NCBI GenBank assembly: GCA_029259745.1 | Contig: JAJDEO010000017.1 | Location: 1-64,000, forward strand | Length of the DNA stretch: 64,000 nucleotides | Reading direction: 5' to 3' | Source of the DNA: Planctomycetota bacterium | Lineage (GTDB): Bacteria > Planctomycetota > B15-G4 | Shown: in pieces, positions 58,069-64,000 of the stretch | Position numbering within the stretch: position 1 is the first letter of the stretch | Layout of the letters: each line of letters begins with the position of its first letter | The notes under the pieces: generated by a model | The model's database searches: none | The model's input: only the letters and a program-made list of their open reading frames with translations | What the model was told of the DNA's origin: nothing | Program-made: the position numbers and the translations under genes

Positions 58069-59262
58069 ATGTCTTCCTCGAGTCGCGTCTTCCGACGCAA
58101 CGCTCGGCGGCGGACGGACGAAGCGCTCTCCCACGCACGCCGCTCGCTGCGTGACCCACGCGCCCTGCATGCCTTCGACGACCTCGCGCTCGCCGCGCGA
58201 CGCCGCTCGTGGCTCACGTTCCGTCCCCACGTCCGCCGCCATCGCCATCTCGGTGTCGAAGTGCTCACGCACCTCGCGCGCCATGCCCATGCCTTCGCCA
58301 ACCCGCCGACCTCGTGGTCGACGGAGACGACATCGCCATGGGTGTTCGCCTCGTCCCTCGCCAATCACCTCTTCGGGCGGCACGACGTCCCGGTCTTTCT
58401 CTCCAAGGTCTGGTACGGCGCGGCCGTCGAAGACGCGGAGGCCGATCGCGCGCGCCGCTGGTTTGTCGACTTCGCCGCCGGTCGTCGTCTGCGCGACCTC
58501 GACCTGCCCATCATCCTGACGCGCCGCATGGAGCACGCATTCCTTCACTCGCCTGGTCACCTCAGCGTCTACGCGGCACTCCGGCGCGCCCAGCTCATCG
58601 CATTGGGTGCCGACGCGCCCTTGGTTGCCAACGTCTTGCGGACACCACTTCGATCGCCGCAGGCCGACGAAGCCTTCTGGCTGAACGTGATCCACTTCCT
58701 CGTACGCGAGCAGGAACGCGTCGACGACCGCAGCGTCTCTCGAATCGTCGAGTACATCGATCATGTCCGTCACGGCTGCACGACGACGCTCGAAGGGCGC
58801 GACGCCCCCGCCCTGCGGCCCGACTACTCGCTGAAGGGACGCACGCTGGCCTCGCTCCTGCGCGACATCGATGCGTGGGACGCAACAGTCGGGCGCTCCG
58901 GCGGCATGGACTGGCGCCCGTCACGCTACCGCCCGATGGACATCGTCGATACCGACGAAAGCTCTCCACGCTGGATCATCACGGAGCTGCGCACGGACGC
59001 CGACCTCTACGAAGAGGGCCGCCGGATGCACCATTGCGTGCACGACTACACCAACATCTGCAGGTCCGGCCGGTCGCAGATCTGGTCGCTCCGGCGCCTC
59101 AACGGTGACGGCACGTGGCGTCCGCTGGTGACGTTCGAGGTCTATCCGTTCGACAACTCCATCTTCACCATCAGCGCGCCCTGCAACCGCCAGCCTTCGC
59201 CTGAGCTCATGAGCATCATCACGCGCTGGGCCGAGCGCGAGGGGATCACCATGGACTGCTGA
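58069..59262 (+). CDS. PcfJ-like protein
   Basis: The 397-residue protein ends in a PcfJ-type domain (about 315-397): EEGRRMHHCVHDYTNIC, SGRSQIWSLRRL, VTFEVYP and CNRQPSPELM. The Arg-Met-x-His-Cys-Val pattern and the later Asn-Arg-x-Pro are the family hallmarks. The N-terminal 60 residues are very Arg-rich, suggesting nucleic-acid binding. PcfJ-like genes were first found on conjugative plasmids and occur widely near mobile DNA; the biochemical function is unknown. The gene is inserted between two related secreted-protein genes and is oriented against both. It ends 17 bp from the downstream convergent gene. Confidence 0.72.
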   Translation: MSSSSRVFRRNARRRTDEALSHARRSLRDPRALHAFDDLALAARRRSWLTFRPHVRRHRHLGVEVLTHLARHAHAFANPPTSWSTETTSPWVFASSLANHLFGRHDVPVFLSKVWYGAAVEDAEADRARRWFVDFAAGRRLRDLDLPIILTRRMEHAFLHSPGHLSVYAALRRAQLIALGADAPLVANVLRTPLRSPQADEAFWLNVIHFLVREQERVDDRSVSRIVEYIDHVRHGCTTTLEGRDAPALRPDYSLKGRTLASLLRDIDAWDATVGRSGGMDWRPSRYRPMDIVDTDESSPRWIITELRTDADLYEEGRRMHHCVHDYTNICRSGRSQIWSLRRLNGDGTWRPLVTFEVYPFDNSIFTISAPCNRQPSPELMSIITRWAEREGITMDC

Positions 59263-59279
59263 AACCGGCGGGATGGCGA

Positions 59280-60788
59280 CTACCCTTCGACGAGCACGCC
59301 CTGGAACGTCGCGACGACGGCCTCCTGGTCGCGCGACCGCTTCGGATAGCGCTTCACCGAATCGAGCGCGGCCGCGGTGGCCTCGTCGAGCACCTCGCCG
59401 ATCAGCTTCCAGTGGTGAAGCTGCTCGTAGTACTCGGCCTCGAGGAACAGGTTGAAGATCGCTCCGCGGTCGGCGGCGTTGAACTGCGAGCGCCCGTAGA
59501 GCCAGATCGACTGCGAGCGGTGGTCAGTCACGCGCAACGCGTCCTTTGCGCCGAGTGCCGTGAGACTGTCGGCGATGTCCGTGCGTCCGATCATCTCGAG
59601 GACTTCACCGAGCGGGAGTGCCGCGGCGTCTTCCACCGCCGGGATCCTGCCGAGCGAGTTGGCGAACACCGTCGTGAGCGGATCGGCGTCCGGCATGCCG
59701 TGCCGGGGCGTCCCCATCTTGCCCTCGTCGAGGAGTGTCAAGAGCGACATGTCGCCCTCGGGGATCATCGCGAGCAACATGTGCATGACGCAGCGGGCGT
59801 AGGCACGATCGCGCGGCAGAAAGCTCTCGTGCTCGGCCATGAAAGCAAAGCTCGCCGGCGCCTCCGACTTGCGATCCGTCACGAGATCTTTCCAGTGACG
59901 CTGTCCGCTGTTCGAGCGACGCGACCACGAATCGCCCGTCTTCCGCACCGTGACGGCCAGGTCGGCCGGTGGTCCGCGCACGGGCATGGGTGGACGCGAC
60001 CCCTTCGGCACGAACCCCGACCAACCGGGGCGCGACCAGCCGGGTGTTTGGTGCTGGAACCATTCCCCTCCAACCCACGCTTCCCCGTACGCCTGGATGT
60101 CAAGTTCATCGATCAACCCCTGCGCAAGCCACGGCGGGACATTGCCCCACGCGCCGCGGCGCAGCAGGCGGTTCGCGATGTGCGCCGCCGTGTAGTAACC
60201 GAGACCATGGCTGAACCAGTCCTTGCGGCGGTCGGCGATCGTGGCGTGTGCGAGGTTGAAGACCTGCACTTCCCACGTGCGCGCCACCTCGGCGGCGCGA
60301 TTCGCGGTCGTCCAGAACGGATTGATCGGCTTCCACTCCGAGAAGCCCTCGTCCTCGCAGCGGTCGACGAGTGCAAGGGCCTCGTCGAAGCTCGATTCGC
60401 CCTTTCCCGCCTCGGTGATGACGATCGGGAAGCGGCGCCCGGAGATCACACCCGCGTCACGCGAGAAGTAGCGCTCCATCACCGGCACGAGCGGCTCGAG
60501 ACCCGCGATCGCATCCTTGACCACGCGCGCGGCCGTGCGCTCGGACTCGAGGCCGTCGGCGCGATAGACGTAGATGTCAAAGGGGCCGATCGCGCCGTGA
60601 GAAAAAGCCTCCGTCGCGACGACCTGCTCGAAGAGCTCGCGTCCGTTGCTCACGTTCGCAGCGACGCCAGCCGTTTCGAGCAGCTTCGTGACCGCCCGGT
60701 CGCGCGCCTCCTCGGCGGCACCGGCGGTCGTGGCCATGGTCAACACACATGCGCCGAGATACTTCAACGTCGTTGCTCTCATCGTCAT
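59280..60788 (-). CDS. Secreted pseudopeptidase-like protein, paralogue 2
   Basis: The 502-residue exported protein (signal peptide about 1-24, MTMRATTLKYLGACVLTMA) matches paralogue 1 along its whole length. It has HGLGY (about 192-196), RRGAWGNVPPWLAQGLIDELDIQAYGEAW (in part), GWSRPGWSGFVPKG and APASFAFMAEHESFLPRDRAYAR. It lacks the Lys/Thr-rich insert. As in paralogue 1, the residues that would bind zinc are not conserved. GGGGA precedes ATG 60788. Function unknown; a carbohydrate- or protein-binding role outside the cytoplasm is possible. Confidence 0.65.
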   Translation of the reverse strand: MTMRATTLKYLGACVLTMATTAGAAEEARDRAVTKLLETAGVAANVSNGRELFEQVVATEAFSHGAIGPFDIYVYRADGLESERTAARVVKDAIAGLEPLVPVMERYFSRDAGVISGRRFPIVITEAGKGESSFDEALALVDRCEDEGFSEWKPINPFWTTANRAAEVARTWEVQVFNLAHATIADRRKDWFSHGLGYYTAAHIANRLLRRGAWGNVPPWLAQGLIDELDIQAYGEAWVGGEWFQHQTPGWSRPGWSGFVPKGSRPPMPVRGPPADLAVTVRKTGDSWSRRSNSGQRHWKDLVTDRKSEAPASFAFMAEHESFLPRDRAYARCVMHMLLAMIPEGDMSLLTLLDEGKMGTPRHGMPDADPLTTVFANSLGRIPAVEDAAALPLGEVLEMIGRTDIADSLTALGAKDALRVTDHRSQSIWLYGRSQFNAADRGAIFNLFLEAEYYEQLHHWKLIGEVLDEATAAALDSVKRYPKRSRDQEAVVATFQGVLVEG

Positions 60789-61056
60789 TCCCCGTGATGC
60801 TCCGCGGCAACCGCCGCTCTCTCTCGCTGATCCAACTTCCGCCACTTCCAGCGGAACTGCCGTCCCGGACGAACCCGTGTACCGGGGTCGTCACAGGGAC
60901 GCCCCGCTTTGGCACCGCGCGGCGTTGTGATCCCCATCCGCAACGCGCCGTGTTTCCCGGGCAGTTCTTCGCGGCGTCACGATTCCGCCTCATGTCCAAC
61001 TCCGCACTGCATCTCAACGTGCAGCGCACTCGGACGACGACCAGGAGCCGCCCGTC

Positions 61057-62211
61057 TTACAGGAGGCGCTCGAGCACCCAGGCGTATTCCCGAGCGAGGC
61101 AATCCTCGACCGTGACGGCGCCGAGCTTTCGACGCCTGTGCTCGGGAATCATTCCGAAGGAATAGGTCTCGATCTCGAGATGCTGGCAGAGACTCGGGTT
61201 CGCCCGGACGATGCCGAGCAGCTCCTCGAGCTGGGAGCAAGTCGTGCCGAGGAGGCCGTCATCGTCGAGTGACTCGGCGAAGAGGGGCACGTGAAAATGG
61301 ACACGCCACTCATCGGCATCGAGCAACGCGTGCTCGGTGAGGGCGACATCGAGGTCGGGTCGGATCGTGAGTTCATCACCGTGGCGGGCGACGACCTGGT
61401 GAAACCAGCGGTCCTCGGCGTAGGGCATCAGCGCGTTCGCGGCCGCCCGCGGTGACGTCGTGCGAATGGCGGACGACAGCTGGATCTTCGCGATCGGGAT
61501 GCCCGCTGCGTCGAGCTTCCCGAGCGACGTGGCCATGTCCTCGAACTCGATCGCCTGGTGGCAGGTGTCGTAGCAAAGACCGAGATGCCGGCGCGCGCTC
61601 GCATCGCACGCCGCGACGTGCTCCCCGAAGAAGGCGATCACCTCATCGGTGGTCTCGAGGAACGAGAGCGGCTCGGGCTCCAGCGCGAGCACGATGCGAC
61701 GTCCCGTGCGCTCCTCGAGTTCCGCAAGGCTCACACCGGCTGCCCGCAACCCGGCGGCGATGCGCACCGGCTCGATCGACTCGTCGGCCCACGGCTTGTA
61801 GCCGCCCGTGTGCGTGCTGATCGAACCCTGCGCTCCTTCGGGCATCAGCACGGCCAGCGCCTCGGCGGCGTCCATCGTGTAGGCGAGGCGCGCCATGTCG
61901 GACCATGCGGGCCGGAAGACGGCGTCCTTCACGCGGTCGGCGTGGAACTCACCGAACGGGAACGCGTTGAGTGTCACGACCTCGAGGCCGCCGTCCTGCA
62001 AGACCTGGCGCAGGGGCTCAGCGTTGGCCGCCAGCTGGAAGGCGATCTTGCCAGGGAACCAGAGCCCGACACCGAACGGTTCATCCGGCTTGCCGACCAG
62101 TTCACGCACGCGCGCCACGGGGCCGCGAAGGACGTCGATCAAGCCCTCGAGATCGTCGTAGGCGTGGACGTTCGTGCAGTAGCAGAGTTGCTGGCCGGTC
62201 GGCAGGCGCAT
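61057..62211 (-). CDS. EboE-like protein
   Basis: The 384-residue protein resembles EboE, a TIM-barrel protein of the metabolite-export ebo cluster. Visible are LCYCTNVHAYDDLEGL (about 9-24), WFPGKIAFQLA (about 60), TLNAFPFGEFH (about 85-95), DTCHQAIEFED (about 215) and KIQLSSAIR (about 240). The xylose-isomerase-like barrel has conserved acidic and His residues that suggest metal binding. None of the other ebo genes are nearby, so it is an orphan. ATG 62211 is chosen because family similarity starts there; the long upstream frame is antisense to the next gene. Confidence 0.65.
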   Translation of the reverse strand: MRLPTGQQLCYCTNVHAYDDLEGLIDVLRGPVARVRELVGKPDEPFGVGLWFPGKIAFQLAANAEPLRQVLQDGGLEVVTLNAFPFGEFHADRVKDAVFRPAWSDMARLAYTMDAAEALAVLMPEGAQGSISTHTGGYKPWADESIEPVRIAAGLRAAGVSLAELEERTGRRIVLALEPEPLSFLETTDEVIAFFGEHVAACDASARRHLGLCYDTCHQAIEFEDMATSLGKLDAAGIPIAKIQLSSAIRTTSPRAAANALMPYAEDRWFHQVVARHGDELTIRPDLDVALTEHALLDADEWRVHFHVPLFAESLDDDGLLGTTCSQLEELLGIVRANPSLCQHLEIETYSFGMIPEHRRRKLGAVTVEDCLAREYAWVLERLL

Positions 62212-62339
62212 GGAGGTCTCGGGAAGGGACGCGGGTGACGGCCTCAGCTGACATCGTCGTCGATTCCCCGTATCATGTCGCGACCGTTGCTGTGAACTCT
62301 TCGCGGCATGCCTCTCCCCTCCGTCGCCCGGTCGCTGCC

Positions 62340-62909
62340 ATGGACTCCCGTCTCGTCGATCACATCGAGCGCGTCCGCGCAGCCTGCGAAGAGCGTCTTT
62401 CCGTCGCCGCCCGGGTCGAGAAGATCCACGCCTCGGCCTGCGATCTCGTCGCCTCGCCCGTTGAACTCCCGGACGTATGTCGCCAGCCGCCCAGCGAGGG
62501 CTACGGACGGCATCTGCTCTTCCGATGTCGCGAGCGCGGGTTCGCCGTGCTGGCTCTGGTGTGGCCTGAGGGCGCCGCGACACCCGCCCACGATCACGGG
62601 GCCTGGGGAATCGTCGCCGTGAGCGAAGGACGCGTGGAGGTCACCGAGTATCTGCGGGAGGACGACGGCACGTGCGAGGGCTACGCGCGTCTCATCGAGC
62701 GCGGGCGTCGGATGTTCGAGCCGGGCGACGCCGCGATCAGCTACCCGCCCCACGACGACGTGCATCGCATCGCCAACGCCGCGCCCGGCGTGACGATCAC
62801 GATCCACACCTACGCCGTCGACATGAAGTCGTGCCGGATCTTCGATGTGGACGACCATCGCTCCGAGATCAAGCACCTGCGCTACGACACCGAGTTCGTC
62901 AGCGCCTGA
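62340..62909 (+). CDS. Cysteine dioxygenase-like cupin protein
   Basis: The 189-residue cupin has the HxH metal motif in PAHDHGAWGIV (about 83-93) and a third His in DDVHRIAN (about 143), the 3-His iron site of thiol dioxygenases such as cysteine dioxygenase or 3-mercaptopropionate dioxygenase. The Glu of the usual cupin motif is absent, as in this class. The substrate is not decided by the sequence. It is divergent from the EboE-like gene and followed by a clear terminator at 62975-63016. Confidence 0.72.
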   Translation: MDSRLVDHIERVRAACEERLSVAARVEKIHASACDLVASPVELPDVCRQPPSEGYGRHLLFRCRERGFAVLALVWPEGAATPAHDHGAWGIVAVSEGRVEVTEYLREDDGTCEGYARLIERGRRMFEPGDAAISYPPHDDVHRIANAAPGVTITIHTYAVDMKSCRIFDVDDHRSEIKHLRYDTEFVSA

Positions 62910-62974
62910 CGAAAGCGACTTGCCGCCCAGGCTGCTCGCCGGCTTTGAGTTCGTCGTCCGAGGCACCCACGACA

Positions 62975-63016
62975 AGAGCCCCCGCGATCGACGATCACGG
63001 GGGCTCTGAGCTTTTT
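62975..63016 (+). terminator. Rho-independent terminator
   Basis: AGAGCCCCCG (62975-62984) pairs perfectly with CGGGGGCTCT (62998-63007), and the loop contains a second small pairing (GATCG/CGATC). A T5 run follows at 63012-63016. It lies about 65 bp after the cysteine dioxygenase-like gene on the plus strand. Confidence 0.75.
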
Positions 63017-63036
63017 CCTACCGCGCCTGTCGAGCG

Positions 63037-64000
63037 CTACATCCCGACCCAGACGCTCTTCGTCTCGAGGTAGTTGTCGAGCGCGTGGTGACCCATCTCG
63101 CGGCCGTAGCCACTCTGCTTGAAGCCACCGAACGGCGACGCGGCGTCGAACATGTTGAAGCAGTTGATCCAAACCGTTCCGGCTCGGATCAGCGACGCGA
63201 GTCGATGCGCCTTGCCGATGTCTTTCGTCCAGATCCCGGCGGCCAGGCCGTAGTTCGTGTTGTTGGCCTGGGCCGCGAGTTCTTCGACGTCGTCGAACGG
63301 CATCGCGCAGACGACGGGGCCGAAGATCTCCTCGCGCACGATGCTCATGTCGGGATTGACGTTCTTGAAGACCGTCGGACGGACGAAGTGCCCGCCCGCG
63401 AGATCGCCCTGCGGCAGGTCGCTGCCGACGATGCCGGTGCCACCTTCCTTGTGGCCGGCATCGATGTACCCGTTGACGCGCTCGCGCTGCTCGCTCGAGA
63501 CGAGCGGACCCATCTGCGTGTCGAGTGCCATGCCCGGACCGAGCTTGATCTTCTTCGTGAGATCGCCGATGCGTTCGACGACTTCGTCGTACGCAGAGCC
63601 CTCGATGAACAAACGCGATCCCGCGCTGCAGACCTGGCCGTGGTTGAAGAAGATCGCGTTGAAGGCGCCGATCGCGGAAGTCTCGAGATCGGAGTCGGCG
63701 AAGACGACGTTGGGCGACTTGCCGCCGAGCTCGATCGTCACGCGCTTCAGGTTGCCCGCCGACGCCGCCACGATCTTGTGACCGACTTCCGTGCTGCCCG
63801 TGAAGGCGACCTTGTCGACGTCGTCGTGAGCCGCGAGGTGGGCACCGACGTCGCCGAAGCCCGTCACGATGTTGACGACACCGTTGGGGAAGCCGGCCTC
63901 CATGATGAGCTCACCAAGGCGGATCGCCGAAAGCGGCGTCTGCTCGGCGGGCTTGAGGATGACCGTGCAGCCCGCCGTGAGCGCGGCGCCCATCTTCCAG
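63037..64000 (-). CDS. Aldehyde dehydrogenase (truncated at window edge)
   Basis: Only the C-terminal 321 residues are in the window; the 5' part lies beyond 64000. The NAD(P)-dependent aldehyde dehydrogenase signature is clear: the general-base Glu in VTIELGGKSPN and the catalytic Cys in NHGQVCSAGSR, plus EIFGPVVC and ASPFGGFKQSGYGRE (the latter near the end). These fit the class 1/2-like enzymes that oxidise a broad range of aldehydes. The substrate is unknown. The stop lies 21 bp past the terminator's T-run, so the two convergent genes are close. Confidence 0.9.
   Translation of the reverse strand, partial: WKMGAALTAGCTVILKPAEQTPLSAIRLGELIMEAGFPNGVVNIVTGFGDVGAHLAAHDDVDKVAFTGSTEVGHKIVAASAGNLKRVTIELGGKSPNVVFADSDLETSAIGAFNAIFFNHGQVCSAGSRLFIEGSAYDEVVERIGDLTKKIKLGPGMALDTQMGPLVSSEQRERVNGYIDAGHKEGGTGIVGSDLPQGDLAGGHFVRPTVFKNVNPDMSIVREEIFGPVVCAMPFDDVEELAAQANNTNYGLAAGIWTKDIGKAHRLASLIRAGTVWINCFNMFDAASPFGGFKQSGYGREMGHHALDNYLETKSVWVGM

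Overview
The window looks like a chromosomal stretch of a GC-rich bacterium (by eye about two thirds G+C). I infer Planctomycetota, with moderate confidence. The evidence is a large secreted protein that joins TPR repeats, an HExxH peptidase-like core and a DUF1080 (3-keto-disaccharide hydrolase-like) domain, a set of large secreted proteins with no assigned function, a DUF3299-like lipoprotein with a Cys-Cys motif, and an orphan EboE-like protein. I see no rRNA, tRNA, CRISPR array, prophage or intact insertion sequence. Gene density is high, and most neighbours on the same strand overlap by 1-8 nt (ATGA, GTGA or TGATG junctions).

Layout. 1-749: non-genic array of degenerate stem-loop repeats. 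750-3741 (-): RCK/TrkA protein, gltX, rlmB. 3839-9572 (-): secreted peptidase-like/DUF1080 protein, RluA-type pseudouridine synthase, secreted protein of unknown function. 9718-16101: radical SAM protein (+), metalloprotease-like protein and sugar-nucleotide epimerase (-), recD2 plus a lipoprotein (+), unknown winged-helix-like protein (-). 16233-19082 (-): very large secreted zinc metalloprotease. 19547-22194: saccharopine dehydrogenase-like (+), ankyrin protein (-), TrmB-like regulator (-). 22713-26091 (+): PhnD-like binding protein followed by a hybrid histidine kinase. 26291-30004: SerB-like phosphatase, AcpH-like hydrolase, class V aminotransferase, DinB protein, TrmO. 30038-33607 (+): ABC ATPase, FtsX-like permease, His-rich lipoprotein, DUF3299-like lipoprotein, a likely metal-handling operon. 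33693-35743 (-): tandem HEAT-like paralogues. 35879-38512 (+): LiaF-like membrane protein with a LytS/LytTR two-component pair. 38689-41244 (+): secreted subtilase with PKD and C-terminal repeats. 41312-52904 (-): heme-synthesis operon hemA, hemCD fusion, hemL, a two-component pair, hemE, hemY, then a DUF2868/DUF3482 pair. 52905-53689: hairpins and two adjacent palindromic MITE-like elements. 53690-57495 (-): response regulator, group II PLP decarboxylase, secreted pseudopeptidase-like protein. 58069-60788: PcfJ-like protein (+) and a second pseudopeptidase paralogue (-). 61057-64000: EboE-like protein (-), cysteine dioxygenase-like protein (+) with a good terminator, and a truncated aldehyde dehydrogenase (-).

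How the genes work together. The strongest pathway is heme synthesis from glutamyl-tRNA: HemA, HemL, HemC-HemD fused, HemE and HemY are all here, while HemB, the coproporphyrinogen step and ferrochelatase are not. gltX, which makes glutamyl-tRNA, is elsewhere in the same window. A SerB-like phosphatase near a class V aminotransferase suggests serine metabolism. The ABC transporter with a His/Asp-rich lipoprotein and a DUF3299-like protein resembles the zinc-responsive Zrg type of system.

Regulation. At least nine genes have a -10-like hexamer ending 6-8 nt before the start codon and no clear Shine-Dalgarno sequence, which predicts leaderless transcripts. Other genes have clear GGAGG-type sites.
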